DNA of 64,000 bases from Eubacterium plexicaudatum ASF492 (GCF_000364225.2 NZ_AQFT02000001.1:2108001-2172000); one strand, 5' to 3'. Counted from the stretch's first letter, positions 18,972 through 29,410 are shown. Notes: generated from the letters alone by a model not told the origin. Numbers and translations: made by a program.

Positions 18972-19011
18972 AAAAAAACCGTGCGGACAAGCTCCATTCG
19001 CTTATCCGCAC
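18972..19011 (-). terminator. Terminator of the arginine operon
   Basis: A 12-13-bp stem with one mismatch (GTGCGGATAAGC with GCTTGTCCGCAC on the minus strand) followed by GG and TTTTTTT (18972-18978). It is placed about 45 bases beyond the argD stop. Confidence 0.9.
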
Positions 19012-19054
19012 GCTCTACTATAATTTCTTCCCGGATGGAGCACTAGTAAACGCT

Positions 19055-20250
19055 TTATAAAAACGCATCCAGTACACCAATCAGTTTTTCAGCCATCTCG
19101 TCCACATTGTCTTTTGTAATAACAAGCGGCGGTAAAATTCTGATGACATCCGCACCGGCCGTAATCACTACCAGTCCCGCATCAAGCGCTTTTGCCGCTA
19201 TTTCGGACGAACTTTTTTCCGTAACGATGCCCTGCATCAGCCCCATACCCCGGCGCTGCTTCAAAAAATCGTATTTGTCCACAATTTCGTCCAGTTTCTG
19301 CTCCAGATAAACGGAGACTTCTCCTACATGTTCCAAAATATGCATCTGTTCGTACAGATCAAACACTTTGCTTACGGCTGCTCCGACAAACGGATTGCCG
19401 CCGTAAGTCGTCCCGTGGTCTCCCGGCGCGAGTGATTTTTGCGCCACACGTTCCGTCATCAGAAACGCACCGACCGGAACGCCGCAGCCAAGCGCTTTTG
19501 CCGTTGTCATAATATCCGGCTTTACACCGAAATTCTGCCATGCATACATCTGTCCGGTTCGACCCATCCCGCACTGAATCTCGTCTAAGATCAGCAGAAT
19601 ATCCTTTTCGTCGCAGAGCGCACGCACGCCTTCTAAAAATGCACGGTCGGCCGGATGAATGCCGCTTTCTCCCTGAATAGTTTCCATGATAATCGCACAT
19701 GTTTTATCCGTAACCTGTGCTTTTACACTTTCCACATCATTAAAGTCCGCAAAGCGCACACCGTCCATAAGCGGCTCAAACGGTTCCTGATAATGCGCAT
19801 TGCCGGTTACCGACAACGCACCGATCGTGCGCCCGTGAAACGACTGACGCATCGCAACAATCTCATGCCCTGCATGTCCGTCTCTTGTATATGCATATTT
19901 TTTGCGGCCTTAATCGCTCCTTCCACCGCTTCCGCACCGCTGTTCGTAAAAAACACACGATCCATCTGCGAAGCTTTCCTCACTTTTTTTGCAGCTTCTA
20001 TAATCGGCACGTTATAATACAGATTGGATGTATGCATCAGTTTGTCTATCTGTGTCTTCAGAGCTTCGTTATATTCCGTATTCCGATATCCAAGCGCCAT
20101 TACGCCGATGCCGGATGTAAAATCCAGATACTTTTTTCCTTCGATATCATATAAATACACACCGTCCGCATGATCAAACACAACCGGAAAACGGTTATAG
20201 GTATGCAAAAGCATCTGTTCCGCTTCGTTTTTATAATCTGTCTCATTCAT
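19055..20250 (-). CDS. argD: Acetylornithine aminotransferase (frame broken at 19898-19903)
   Basis: PLP-dependent transaminase that forms N-acetylornithine from N-acetylglutamate semialdehyde. The start [15 protein letters not shown] at 20250 follows AAGGAGAC and overlaps the argB stop by eight bases. The frame breaks in TTTTTT (19898-19903); one more base restores [18 protein letters not shown], a well-conserved stretch, and gives 398 residues. [26 protein letters not shown] and the PLP lysine in [15 protein letters not shown] are visible. A terminator follows. The break is almost certainly a sequence error. Confidence 0.94.
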
Positions 20251-21142
20251 GATAATATTTTGTCTCCTTATCTCCCAGAATAGCAGTCCCGATTCCTCTG
20301 TTTGTAAAAATTTCCAGCAGCAGACAATGCGGGATTCTGCCGTCCAAAATATGCACTCTGGATACGCCATTGTCAATCGCATCAATACAGTTATGCAGCT
20401 TTGGCAGCATTCCTCCGCCGATAAAACCGCTGTCAATGAGTCCTTTTGCTTCCGATACCGGCAGTTCGGAAATCAACGTGGACGGGTCTTTCGGATCTTT
20501 GTAAACGCCTTCGATATCCGTCAAAAATGCCAGCTTTTCCGCAGATACGGCTCTGGCAATGGCACATGCCGCATCATCCGCATTAATATTATAAGTATGA
20601 TATTCATCATCCAGTCCGATCGGAGCTACGATCGGCAGAAAATCTTTTTCCAGCAGATCAAATAAAATCTTTGGATTGACTTCCTTTACATCACCGACAA
20701 AGCCTATATCCGCTCCGTCCGCATATTTCTTTTCCACTTTCAGCATTCCGCCGTCTTTGCCACTGACGCCGACCGCCAGCACACCGAGCTGTTCTACGAG
20801 CTGTACGAGCGATTTATTCACTTTGTTAAGCACCATCTCCGCAATTTCCATTGTCGGCTCATCCGTTACACGCAGCCCGTTGATAAATTTCGGCTCCATA
20901 CCAGACTTTTCCACCCACCGGCTGATTTCCTTGCCGCCTCCATGCACGATAATCGGTTTAAATCCGACCAGTTTTAACAGCGTTACGTCTTCGATCACAC
21001 TGCGTTTTAAATTTTCATCCACCATTGCGCTTCCACCGTATTTCACAACTATGATTTTCCGGTTAAAACGCTGAATATACGGCAGCGCTTCTATTAAGAC
21101 CGACGCTTTTTGTAACAGCTCATCCATGGATCGTTCTTCCAT
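20243..21142 (-). CDS. argB: Acetylglutamate kinase
   Basis: Phosphorylates N-acetylglutamate, the second step of arginine synthesis. It has 299 residues from [22 protein letters not shown] lies six bases before the ATG at 21142. The amino-acid-kinase motifs [19 protein letters not shown] and DDAACAIA are present. It overlaps argD at its end. The start overlaps nothing and lies 34 bases after the GNAT gene. Confidence 0.96.
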   Translation of the reverse strand: MEERSMDELLQKASVLIEALPYIQRFNRKIIVVKYGGSAMVDENLKRSVIEDVTLLKLVGFKPIIVHGGGKEISRWVEKSGMEPKFINGLRVTDEPTMEIAEMVLNKVNKSLVQLVEQLGVLAVGVSGKDGGMLKVEKKYADGADIGFVGDVKEVNPKILFDLLEKDFLPIVAPIGLDDEYHTYNINADDAACAIARAVSAEKLAFLTDIEGVYKDPKDPSTLISELPVSEAKGLIDSGFIGGGMLPKLHNCIDAIDNGVSRVHILDGRIPHCLLLEIFTNRGIGTAILGDKETKYYHE

Positions 21143-21176
21143 TTCTATCCCCTTCTTTCTGTCATTTAAAAAATGT

Positions 21177-21662
21177 CTACGCATTAAACTTTGTAATATT
21201 TGCTTCATTTAATGTAAAATCATAATAATTTAAGTCTTCCCGAAACGTCCATCCAACGCTTTTCCAGAACCGGTTGCCTACCGTATTCTGCTTAAAAGCA
21301 ATCAGAGAAACTTTATTAATCTGCTCTTTTTGCAGCGCCTTCATCGCAAATACCGCCATCGCTTTTCCGATTCCTTTTTTGCGGTAATCTTCACGGACGC
21401 ATACATGATAAAAACAGCCGCGCCTGCCGTCATGACCACACAAAATCGCTCCGATCGTCTCTCCGTTTGCTTTTGCAACCACACTGGTAGAAGGATTGCG
21501 TCGGATAAAACGAGCGACCCCTTCTTCGGAATCATCAATGGAACGGATGCCAAAACCACGGATAGTCATCCACAGCGCACGCACCTGATCATAATCTTCA
21601 ATCCGCATTTCTCTTATTTTTACTTCCTCAAACACCTCGTCCGTCCTGTTTTCTTTACACAT
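21177..21662 (-). CDS. GNAT acetyltransferase inside the arginine operon
   Basis: A 161-residue single-domain acetyltransferase. The acetyl-CoA loop is the [14 protein letters not shown] segment (R-x-x-G-x-G). It sits between argC and argB in a cluster that lacks argJ, the usual source of acetylglutamate in Firmicutes. I infer that it may be the N-acetylglutamate synthase of the pathway (short ArgA-type enzymes of GNAT type are known in other bacteria), but general GNATs are hard to assign and no substrate motif proves this. AAAGGAAA precedes the start at 21662. Confidence 0.85.
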   Translation of the reverse strand: MCKENRTDEVFEEVKIREMRIEDYDQVRALWMTIRGFGIRSIDDSEEGVARFIRRNPSTSVVAKANGETIGAILCGHDGRRGCFYHVCVREDYRKKGIGKAMAVFAMKALQKEQINKVSLIAFKQNTVGNRFWKSVGWTFREDLNYYDFTLNEANITKFNA

Positions 21663-21717
21663 GTTTTTTCCTTTCAGCCATTTTGTATGTCATGCATCAT
21701 CCTGCCAAACGCCTTTG

Positions 21718-22773
21718 TTACGGAAACAGCGGCACCATTAAAAGTCCTTCCGTTTCCGGCAGCCCGAACATCAGATTCATATTTTGAACTGCCTGTCCTG
21801 CGGCTCCCTTAACAAGATTATCAAGCGCACCGATTAAAATGACACGCCCGGTGCGTGCGTCAATCTGAAAATTAATATCCGTATAATTGCTGCCTTCCAC
21901 CCATTTTGTCTCCGGCATCACGCCCGGTTCCAGCACACGGACAAATTTTTCTTTTTCAAAATACTTCTGATAAGCCGCCCGGATTTCCGCTTCCGTCGCC
22001 AGACTGCCATCCGTTTTTTTCTGCAAAGACGCATATTCCGTCGCCAGAATTCCACGGTTCATCGGCACCAGATGCGGCGTAAAATTAATGGTAACCGGAC
22101 GCCCGGCCGCATAGCCAAGCTGCTCTTCGATCTCAGGCGTATGTCTGTGCGTCGTCACTCCGTACGCTTTTATATTTTCATTGACCTCGCAGAACAGGTT
22201 TCCTGTCTTTGCCCCTCTTCCCGCCCCGGAAGTACCGCTTTTGGCATCTACAATCAGTGTGTCCGGATCAATCAGCCCTTCTTTTATGAGCGGATATGCC
22301 GTCAGTATCGAACAGGTCGTATAACAGCCGGGATTTGCCACAAGCCTTGCCTGTCGAATCTGCTCCCGATTGATCTCACACAGTCCGTATACCGCCTCTT
22401 TCATAAACTGTGCGGACGGATGCTCTATTTTATACCAGCGCTCATACACATCCACATCTTTAAAACGGTAATCGGCGCTCAAATCTATAAACCTTGCCTT
22501 TTCCAGATACGCTTCTTTCATTACGGAAGCCAGATATCCCTGCGGCGTCGCCGTGAACACGACATCGACCTGATCGACGAGTTCCCCGATCTGATCATCC
22601 AGACAGTCTCCTTCTACCAGTTCAAACATATTCTGATAAACCGACGCATATTTTTTACCGATATAGCTTCTGGACCCCAGCCATTTTATTTCCACTTCCT
22701 TATGCCCGGTCAAAATCCGGACCAGTTCGGCCCCGGCATAACCGGTTGCTCCAATAATGCCTGCTTTTATCAT
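21718..22773 (-). CDS. argC: N-acetyl-gamma-glutamyl-phosphate reductase
   Basis: NADPH-dependent third step of arginine synthesis. It has 351 residues of the type 1 class. The N-terminal nucleotide fold begins AGIIGATGYAGAELVRIL, and the catalytic cysteine lies in NPGCYTT at about residue 150. It is first in the minus-strand arg operon and divergent from argG. The intervening 387 bases carry ARG-box-like palindromes. I could not pick a convincing -35/-10 pair for argC. Confidence 0.97.
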   Translation of the reverse strand: MIKAGIIGATGYAGAELVRILTGHKEVEIKWLGSRSYIGKKYASVYQNMFELVEGDCLDDQIGELVDQVDVVFTATPQGYLASVMKEAYLEKARFIDLSADYRFKDVDVYERWYKIEHPSAQFMKEAVYGLCEINREQIRQARLVANPGCYTTCSILTAYPLIKEGLIDPDTLIVDAKSGTSGAGRGAKTGNLFCEVNENIKAYGVTTHRHTPEIEEQLGYAAGRPVTINFTPHLVPMNRGILATEYASLQKKTDGSLATEAEIRAAYQKYFEKEKFVRVLEPGVMPETKWVEGSNYTDINFQIDARTGRVILIGALDNLVKGAAGQAVQNMNLMFGLPETEGLLMVPLFP

Positions 22774-22867
22774 CCTTCATCCACCTCTTTATTCGTATTC
22801 AAACAAATCTATACTAATATAAATGCTGCAAAAGCACAAGCACTTTCTGTACTTTTTCCTGTTTTTG

Positions 22868-22910
22868 TGAATAATTATGCATAATTTTCTTTTTTATGCA
22901 TAATTATTCG
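22868..22910. promoter_or_regulatory. Two ARG-box-like palindromes between argC and argG
   Basis: TGAATAATTATGCA (22868-22881) and TGCATAATTATTCG (22897-22910) each match the ArgR operator core TGAATAATTATTCA at 13 and 12 of 14 positions. Their centres are 29 bases apart. A weaker related sequence lies at 23064-23077. The position between two divergent arginine units makes ArgR/AhrC repression very plausible. No argR gene is in the window. The rest of 22774-23160 is A/T-rich with nothing else recognised apart from the argG promoter. Confidence 0.7.
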
Positions 22911-23078
22911 ATCGTTTTATGCATCTGACATTTGCCCTGCACATTTTTGTCAATTGCCTTTTATTCATTCGTTTTTCTCTCTATTCACGCTGTTTTTCCA
23001 TTCTGTGTATATGTATTTTTTTGTGCGTATTTCCTTATTTTTTCTGCATATTTATTTATTTTTTGCATAAATTATCAC

Positions 23079-23107
23079 TTGCGTTTCGACCATAAGTGTT
23101 GTATATT
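23079..23107 (+). promoter_or_regulatory. Sigma-A promoter for argG
   Basis: -35 TTGCGT (23079-23084), 17-base spacer, -10 TATATT (23102-23107), about 53 bases before the argG start. A weak ARG-box-like element touches its upstream edge. Confidence 0.7.
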
Positions 23108-23160
23108 AAGAACGGTTATGAACCTATCACGATCAGATTTCAGAAAGGACTGAATATACT

Positions 23161-24375
23161 ATGAAAGAAAAAGTTGTTTTAGCCTATTCCGGCGGACTCG
23201 ATACAACGGCCATTATTCCATGGCTGAAAGAAAATTATGATTATGAAGTAATCTGCTGCTGTGTGGACTGTGGACAGGAAAGTGAACTGGACGGTCTGGA
23301 AGAACGTGCAAAATTATCCGGCGCCGCAAAGTTATACATTGAAGATATTACCGATGAATTTTGTGATGAATACATTATTCCATGCGTACAGGCCGGCGCC
23401 GTGTATGAAAACAAATATCTGCTCGGCACCTCCATGGCACGCCCGGGCATTGCAAAAAGACTTGTGGAAATTGCCAGAAAAGAAGGCGCAAGCGCCATCT
23501 GCCACGGTGCAACCGGCAAAGGAAACGATCAGATTCGTTTTGAGCTGACCATCAAGGCACTTGCACCTGATCTTAAAATTATTGCCGCATGGCGCGACGA
23601 CAAATGGAACATGGATTCCCGTGAATCGGAAATCGCTTACTGCAAAGCGCACGGCATCGACCTTCCGTTTTCCGCAGACAACAGTTACAGCCGCGACCGT
23701 AACTTATGGCATATCAGCCACGAAGGTCTGGAACTGGAAGATCCTGCAAACGAGCCGAACTACGACCACCTGTTAGTACTTGGCGTAACGCCGCAGAAAG
23801 CTCCTGATGAAGGCGAATATGTAACCATGACGTTTGAAGCAGGCGTTCCGAAATCGGTCAACGGCAAACAGATGAAAGTCTCGGACATTATCCGTGAACT
23901 GAACCGTCTTGGCGGCAAGCACGGCATCGGCATCGTAGACATTGTGGAAAACCGTGTCGTAGGCATGAAGAGCCGCGGCGTTTATGAGACTCCTGGCGGA
24001 ACGATTCTGATGGAAGCACAGCAGCAGCTGGAAGAACTCGTTCTGGACCGTGCAACGATGGAAGTCAAAAAAGATATGGGCAATAAAATGGCTCAGATCG
24101 TATACGAAGGAAAATGGTTCACACCGCTGCGTGAAGCCGTGCAGGCATTCGTAGAATCCACACAGAAATACGTAACCGGCGAAGTGAAGTTCAAACTTTA
24201 TAAAGGCAATATCATCAAAGCAGGCACTACCTCTCCATATTCCCTGTACAGTGAATCGCTGGCAAGCTTTACGACAGGCGATCTGTATGACCATCATGAC
24301 GCGGAAGGATTTATTACATTATTCGGACTGCCATTAAAAGTCCGCGCTATGAAAATGAAAGAATCGGAAAAATAA
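23161..24375 (+). CDS. argG: Argininosuccinate synthase
   Basis: Joins citrulline and aspartate with ATP, the penultimate step of arginine synthesis. It has 404 residues, the family length. The N-terminal PP-loop [15 protein letters not shown] is present, along with [13 protein letters not shown] and [18 protein letters not shown] conserved blocks. GAAAGGAC precedes the ATG. It is transcribed divergently from argC and followed by a strong terminator. argH is not adjacent and must lie outside the window. Confidence 0.97.
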   Translation: MKEKVVLAYSGGLDTTAIIPWLKENYDYEVICCCVDCGQESELDGLEERAKLSGAAKLYIEDITDEFCDEYIIPCVQAGAVYENKYLLGTSMARPGIAKRLVEIARKEGASAICHGATGKGNDQIRFELTIKALAPDLKIIAAWRDDKWNMDSRESEIAYCKAHGIDLPFSADNSYSRDRNLWHISHEGLELEDPANEPNYDHLLVLGVTPQKAPDEGEYVTMTFEAGVPKSVNGKQMKVSDIIRELNRLGGKHGIGIVDIVENRVVGMKSRGVYETPGGTILMEAQQQLEELVLDRATMEVKKDMGNKMAQIVYEGKWFTPLREAVQAFVESTQKYVTGEVKFKLYKGNIIKAGTTSPYSLYSESLASFTTGDLYDHHDAEGFITLFGLPLKVRAMKMKESEK

Positions 24376-24391
24376 CAATAAGGCGGAAATG

Positions 24392-24444
24392 GACCGATCA
24401 GCGATGGCCGAATCAAACGCCATCGTCGATCGGTCTGCTTTTAT
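24392..24444 (+). terminator. Terminator of argG
   Basis: A 17-bp stem (with one mismatch, 24392-24435) contains GACCGAT-AGCGATGGC and its complement, followed by TGCTTTTATCT. It overlaps the last codon of cutC on the other strand. Confidence 0.88.
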
Positions 24445-25197
24445 CTTGCTTTGTGCAGTTCCCATTTTGCCTGCTTTACGATCTCCTCATCCGTCCGGAA
24501 AATCTGAAATTCACTCATACCCACAGCTCCCATCGGCACACCCTCTTTCCGGTAGCGCATGCCGCTGTCCACTATTTTTTTTGCGGACAGATGGTAAGAC
24601 GTAATATCCGTTTCCGTGCGGAATTTTCTTATGACCGCAGGCGTTACTCCCGCACCTGCCATAATCTTCGGCCCGCCCGTCTCCTTTTGCATGGCGCACA
24701 GCCGCTTTAACAGCGCCATCCCTTTGGCACAGCTGCCTTGCTGGCCGGATGTCAATATCGTATCAATTCCAAGCTCCTGTGCCTGTCCGTACGCACGTAT
24801 CGGATCCGCACATACATCAAAGGCACGGTGCAGCGTGACTTTCATATCGCCCGCTGCCGCTGTCAGCTCCCGCATCCGTTCCATATGAAGGCCACCGTCC
24901 TCCTGCAGACAGCCGATCACAACGCCTTCGGCTCCCGCCTTTCCAAACAGCTCTACTTCCCTTTTTATTATTTGGAATTCATAATCCGTATATAAAAAAT
25001 CTCCGAAACGAGGCCGCAGCAGCACACGTACCGGCAGGTCACAAATGCTTTTCACCTGTTCAAACAAAGCAATCCCCGGCGAAATCCCGCCTATTACAAG
25101 CGCCGCACATAGTTCCAGACGATCTGCGCCGCCTTTTTTTTGCAGCCAGTGCGGATTCCACACTGTCCACACAACATTCCAATAACAACTCGGACAT
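24441..25197 (-). CDS. cutC: CutC family protein (frame broken at 25134-25141)
   Basis: Copper-homeostasis-associated TIM-barrel protein; its catalytic role is unclear. The uncorrected frame begins with an atypical sequence. A better start is MSELLLECCVDSVESALAA at 25197, preceded by GGAGGGG five bases away; this joins the main frame (KGGADRLELCAALVIGG) if the T8 run at 25134-25141 is T7. The restored length is 251 residues, as in the family. Later conserved blocks VRVLLRPRFGDFLYTD and LHRAFDVCADP are intact. Unlike most breaks here, this run looks one base too long. Confidence 0.85.
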
Positions 25198-25225
25198 CCT
25201 ATCCCCTCCTTTTCTTTTACAAATT

Positions 25226-26668
25226 TTAAAGTACACATTGCTCCAGTATTTGTACCCCTTCCCGAAGCTGCTCCTGTGTCAGGCTACCGAATCCAAGCAG
25301 TAAAATCGCCCGTTCATCCGGCTTTTGTGCACCTGCCAGATAGCATTCTGACATTCCCTGTACCTGCATCCCGCGTGCACGTGCCCTTGCAATGACTTCG
25401 TCTTCCGTAAAGGCACAGTTAAGTTCTACCGCCAGATGCAGTCCCGCATGATCTCCGTAAATGCGATACACCCATGGCCTTCCTTTTAATAAATGCAGCA
25501 GCATGTCATGCTTTGCCTTGTATATGCCGCGCATTTTGTTCAAATGCCGTTCAAAATATCCCTGCTCCAAAAATCTGCAGACTGCCATCTGCTGCATGCG
25601 GGATACGGTCGACGCATAAAACCCGCATGTTGTCTCATACGCTTTGAGCAGCGACTGCGGAAGCACCATGTAACTGACGCGGATAGACGGCATAATGCTG
25701 TTGGAAAACGTGCCCAGATAAATGACCCGATCCTGCTGCGCCATCCCCTGCAGCGCCGGAATGGGCCTGCCTTTGTAACGGTATTCGCTGTCGTGATCAT
25801 CCTCGATAATATACCGACGCGGATCTGTGGCAGCCCATTCCAGCAGTTTTAACCTGCGCCGCAGCGGCATAACAACTCCCAGCGGAAACTGATGGGACGG
25901 CATAACATAGGCAAGCGTCACTGCCTCATCCGGTATGCATTCCGTCCGCATGCCTTCGGCGTCCATCGGAACTGCCTTTACCTCGTAGCCGATGTTGCAG
26001 AACGTATGATACGCCTGCAGATACGTCGGACTTTCCATCGCTACCGTACGCGGGCCATCCAGAATCTGCCCGAGCAGCTGCAGCAGATATTCATTCCCGG
26101 CTCCGATAATCATCTGCTGCGGTTCACAACGTACGCCTCTGGCCTGATACAGATAGGCCGCAATCGCCCTGCGCAGCTCATACTCTCCCTGCGGATGCCC
26201 GACTGACAGCAGACGACGGCCTGTTTCCAGGTCCGTCAGCGCTTCTCTGACACATCTGCGCCATGCGTTATACGCAAATCCTTCCACATCAATCTGTCCG
26301 GGCAGGAAATTATACGTCAGGTTCGAACTGCCTCTTTGGCGCATTTCACCCGCTTCCTCATATCGTGTTACGGATACGTTCGACCTTTGACGATCGCTTC
26401 CCTCAAAATGATACGGCAGGCTTACATCACAGACATAATGACCGCTTCCTTTTTTTGCCTCCAAGTAGCCTTCACTGACCAGCTGTGCATACGCGGCATC
26501 TGCCGTGCTGCGGCTGATCTGCAGACCGGACGCCAGTAAACGTGCGGACGGCAGCCTTTCCCCACAGGAAAGACTGCCGTCCAAAATCATTCGTCTGATT
26601 GCTTCATAAATCTGCTCATACAGGGAAAGCTTCGTATGCGTATCCAGTTCGATCAGCAATTCTTTCAC
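25226..26668 (-). CDS. MocR/GabR-type GntR regulator with aminotransferase domain lacking the PLP lysine
   Basis: A chimeric regulator of 480 residues. Residues about 1-75 form a GntR winged helix (LYEQIYEAIRRMILDGSL, then the SRSTADAAYAQL recognition segment). Residues about 110-480 form an aminotransferase-I fold. At the usual Schiff-base site GTFSK the sequence reads GTFSNSIMPSIRVSYM, so the lysine is replaced by asparagine (codon AAC). Other PLP-fold blocks (IIEDDHDSEYRY, the SYMVLP segment) remain. It starts one base past the DUF2225 stop and is followed by cutC. The target genes are not evident. Confidence 0.9.
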   Translation of the reverse strand: MKELLIELDTHTKLSLYEQIYEAIRRMILDGSLSCGERLPSARLLASGLQISRSTADAAYAQLVSEGYLEAKKGSGHYVCDVSLPYHFEGSDRQRSNVSVTRYEEAGEMRQRGSSNLTYNFLPGQIDVEGFAYNAWRRCVREALTDLETGRRLLSVGHPQGEYELRRAIAAYLYQARGVRCEPQQMIIGAGNEYLLQLLGQILDGPRTVAMESPTYLQAYHTFCNIGYEVKAVPMDAEGMRTECIPDEAVTLAYVMPSHQFPLGVVMPLRRRLKLLEWAATDPRRYIIEDDHDSEYRYKGRPIPALQGMAQQDRVIYLGTFSNSIMPSIRVSYMVLPQSLLKAYETTCGFYASTVSRMQQMAVCRFLEQGYFERHLNKMRGIYKAKHDMLLHLLKGRPWVYRIYGDHAGLHLAVELNCAFTEDEVIARARARGMQVQGMSECYLAGAQKPDERAILLLGFGSLTQEQLREGVQILEQCVL

Positions 26669-26669
26669 G

Positions 26670-27440
26670 TTACTCCTGGCCCTCTTCTTCGGCTTTTTTT
26701 GCTGCCATAATTTCGTCCTTAAGCATCAGCGCCTTATCCTTTAGCTTCGCTGATATGCCTTTTGCCTGTACGATACTGCCGCAAAATTTTACAGCCACAT
26801 CGTATTCTTTAAAATGATAACTCAAAACGGCCAAAAGATAATCAAACGTATGCTGATCCATTCCGCAAATCGGAAAATCCTCCTGTGTAAAGGCCTTGGA
26901 AAACAAGTCATACGCCTGCCTGTAATACCGCTCCTGTTTTTCCTGCAGCTGCTTGTATGTCGTCTCATCCAAAAGTCCCTGCTCCGCATCCGCTTCTTCC
27001 AGTCTGCCGCGTATCAGCCACGACAGCTGCAGACACAGATGTGCCTGTTCACTGAGCGGCAGTTCCATCACCATCGCACAGACCAGCGCCAGCTCATACT
27101 GCCCCTGTGCCGTTGCGTAATCCAACGTCTCTCCTGCAAACGGTTCCCGCTGCATAAACTGTGAGGTTATTTTTTCCCGAATCCGCTTCTGATGCAGCGA
27201 TGTCAGCTGTTCAAAGCTTTTAACCGGAGCGGCAAACCCGCAATATGGACACGCGGTTACTCCGTATTTTAAAGAATCCACAAACTGAAAACGCGGCCGT
27301 AAATCCATATCCGGTTCTTTCCTGCGCAGTTTGCTGTTCATAATTCTAAGATCGTTGAAATTCGCCCCGCAATTCGTACAGCTGATTTTTTTTGTAAAAA
27401 CATATTTTTTTTCTTCTTCCACATCATATAACACAGACAT
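26670..27440 (-). CDS. DUF2225 protein
   Basis: Uncharacterised Firmicutes family protein of 256 residues. The N-terminus has two CxxC pairs (CTNCGANF and CPYCGFAA) that should bind zinc, then a helical, TPR-like region rich in Ala, Leu and Gln. The C-terminus ends in a Lys/Glu-rich tail. It lies between glnS and the MocR gene and its stop nearly touches the MocR start, suggesting co-expression. No function is assigned. Confidence 0.85.
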   Translation of the reverse strand: MSVLYDVEEEKKYVFTKKISCTNCGANFNDLRIMNSKLRRKEPDMDLRPRFQFVDSLKYGVTACPYCGFAAPVKSFEQLTSLHQKRIREKITSQFMQREPFAGETLDYATAQGQYELALVCAMVMELPLSEQAHLCLQLSWLIRGRLEEADAEQGLLDETTYKQLQEKQERYYRQAYDLFSKAFTQEDFPICGMDQHTFDYLLAVLSYHFKEYDVAVKFCGSIVQAKGISAKLKDKALMLKDEIMAAKKAEEEGQE

Positions 27441-27508
27441 ATTTTACCTATTCCCTTTCTACTCTTAAGCTTTCCTGAAAAAGCCAATACCTTCTGCTTT
27501 GTATACAA

Positions 27509-29176
27509 TCAGCCGACCGACAGTTTAAACGAACTTTTCAAAGACACAATGCGGTTAAATACCGGCTGTTCCTTTGTAGAATCTTTTGCATCCACGCAGA
27601 AAAATCCGTTTCTTACAAACTGGAAGCTTTCATAAGGTTTTGCATCTGCAAGACTCTGCTCCACATAACACGTTTTTTCCACCAGCGAATTCGGATTCAG
27701 ATTCAGGCTGCCGTCTTCTTTATTGTAAACGCCTTTTTCTTCATCAACCAGGTTTTCAAACAGACGTACTTTTGCCTGTACCGCATGAGCCGCATCCACC
27801 CAGTGAATCGTACCTTTGACTTTTCTTCCGTCCGGACTGTTGCCGCCTTTGGAGGCCGGATCGTACGTACAGTGAATCACCGTTACGTTTCCGTCCGCGT
27901 CTTTTTCATAACTCGTACATTTGACAAAATAAGCCTGCATCAGCCTTACTTCATTGCCCGGAAACAGACGGAAATACTTTTTCGGCGGCTCTTCCATAAA
28001 ATCGGCGCCATCAATATAAAGTTCTCTTCCAAACGGCACTTTGCGCATTCCAAGCTCCGGATTTTCCAGATTATTTTCTACTTCCAGATATTCGGTCTCA
28101 CCCTGCGGATAATTGTCTATAACTACTTTCACCGGATCAATGGCCGCCATCACCCTTGCTTTTTTCAGCTTTAAATCCTCGCGAATGCAATATTCCAGCA
28201 TCGCCATATCAACCGTACTGTTTGCTTTGGATATCCCGCACAGCTCCACAAACTTTTGTATGGACTCCGGTGTATAGCCACGTCTTCTCAGACCCGAAAT
28301 TGATACAAGCCTTGGATCATCCCAGCCGTCTACAATGCCTTCTTCAACCAGTTTTTTAATGTATCGTTTGCCGGTTACCACGTTATTTAAATACATCTTG
28401 GCAAATTCAATCTGCCTTGGCGGATTTGGATATTCCAGCGATTTTACGACCCATTCATACAGCGGTCTGTGATCCTCAAACTCAATGGAACAAAGAGAAT
28501 GCGTAATGCCCTCAATCGCATCTTCGACCGGATGTGCAAAATCGTACATCGGATAAATGCACCAGGCATCTCCCGTATTATGGTGCGTCATACGCGCCAC
28601 ACGATAAATAACCGGATCCCGCATGTTGATATTTCCCGCATTCATATCAATCTTTGCACGCAGCACTTTCTCGCCATCTGCAAACTTTCCGTTTTTCATA
28701 TCTTCAAACAGCGCCAGATTTTCTTCTGCACTGCGGTTTCTGTTCGGATCTTCGATACCTGGTTCCGTCAGCGTTCCGCGGTATTCACGCAGCTGTTCCG
28801 CCGTCAGATCCGATACATATGCAAGCCCTTTTTGAATCAGTTTTACCGCTGCTTCATACATCTGTCCAAAATAATCGGAAGCAAAAAAGAGCCTGTCTTC
28901 CCAGTCAGCGCCCAGCCACTTAATATCTTCTTTAATGGAATCTACGAACTCGCTTCTTTCTTTTGTAGGATTTGTATCATCAAAGCGCATATTAAACTTG
29001 CCGCCATACTGCTGTGCAATCCCATAGTTTAAAAGAACCGCTTTGGCATGCCCGATGTGCAGATAACCATTTGGTTCCGGTGGAAACCGCGTATGCACCG
29101 TATCATATACACCTTCGGCAAGATCTTTATCAATTTCTCTCTCAATAAAATTTCTGGATGTACTCTCGTTTTCCAT
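27509..29176 (-). CDS. glnS: Glutamine-tRNA ligase
   Basis: Charges tRNA-Gln with glutamine. It has 555 residues from the start at 29176 ([16 protein letters not shown]), preceded by GGAGGAAG. The class I signature HIGH is in [11 protein letters not shown]; the KMSKS-equivalent position reads [10 protein letters not shown], an atypical form seen in some Clostridia. The [19 protein letters not shown] block is characteristic of GlnRS rather than GluRS. The two beta-barrel anticodon-binding domains fill the C-terminus. Confidence 0.95.
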   Translation of the reverse strand: MENESTSRNFIEREIDKDLAEGVYDTVHTRFPPEPNGYLHIGHAKAVLLNYGIAQQYGGKFNMRFDDTNPTKERSEFVDSIKEDIKWLGADWEDRLFFASDYFGQMYEAAVKLIQKGLAYVSDLTAEQLREYRGTLTEPGIEDPNRNRSAEENLALFEDMKNGKFADGEKVLRAKIDMNAGNINMRDPVIYRVARMTHHNTGDAWCIYPMYDFAHPVEDAIEGITHSLCSIEFEDHRPLYEWVVKSLEYPNPPRQIEFAKMYLNNVVTGKRYIKKLVEEGIVDGWDDPRLVSISGLRRRGYTPESIQKFVELCGISKANSTVDMAMLEYCIREDLKLKKARVMAAIDPVKVVIDNYPQGETEYLEVENNLENPELGMRKVPFGRELYIDGADFMEEPPKKYFRLFPGNEVRLMQAYFVKCTSYEKDADGNVTVIHCTYDPASKGGNSPDGRKVKGTIHWVDAAHAVQAKVRLFENLVDEEKGVYNKEDGSLNLNPNSLVEKTCYVEQSLADAKPYESFQFVRNGFFCVDAKDSTKEQPVFNRIVSLKSSFKLSVG

Positions 29177-29194
29177 TTTCAGACTTCCTCCTGT

Positions 29195-29224
29195 ACTATA
29201 GCCGGCATTTAAATGCAAATGCAA
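29195..29224 (-). promoter_or_regulatory. Probable promoter of glnS
   Basis: Minus-strand -35 TTGCAT (29219-29224), 18-base spacer, -10 TATAGT (29195-29200), 19 bases from the start codon. A perfect palindrome GCATTTAAATGC (29205-29216) lies in the spacer and could bind a regulator. Confidence 0.5.
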
Positions 29225-29262
29225 AGCCAGCCGGTTGCTTTAGATTAAAGAGTAACACAGCT
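29225..29262 (-). terminator. Weak hairpin upstream of glnS
   Basis: On the minus strand CCAGC-N-GTT pairs with AAC-N-GGCTGG over a loop and is followed by CTTTGCATTT. It is an imperfect candidate terminator for the ammeB-ammeA-small ORF unit. Confidence 0.35.
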
Positions 29263-29273
29263 GGTTTTTGGCG

Positions 29274-29399
29274 TCAACTGACATTTTTATAATTTTTTAA
29301 CAGTTCCCGATAAACACATGTTTCACATAGTTTGCTGCGATATCCGCAAGATGACGAACCGTGCTTACCTCCGTTGCAGGTCTGACAAATCAGTCTCAT
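29274..29399 (-). CDS. 41-residue Cys-rich small ORF
   Basis: A short open frame starting MRLICQTCNGGKHG, with a good AGAGGTGAG ribosome site ten bases upstream, directly after the ammeA stop. It contains five cysteines in the order CQTC, C, CETC, so two CxxC pairs could bind one zinc. The remainder is CVYRELLKNYKNVS. I do not recognise a family. The ribosome site, tight linkage and cysteine spacing support a real small protein; it could also be chance. Confidence 0.5.
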   Translation of the reverse strand: MRLICQTCNGGKHGSSSCGYRSKLCETCVYRELLKNYKNVS

Positions 29400-29410
29400 G
29401 CTCTCACCTC

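Noticed and set aside
22072..22884. 270-residue plus-strand open frame opposite argC
   Set aside because: Antisense to argC and runs into the ARG-box region; no motif or start signal.
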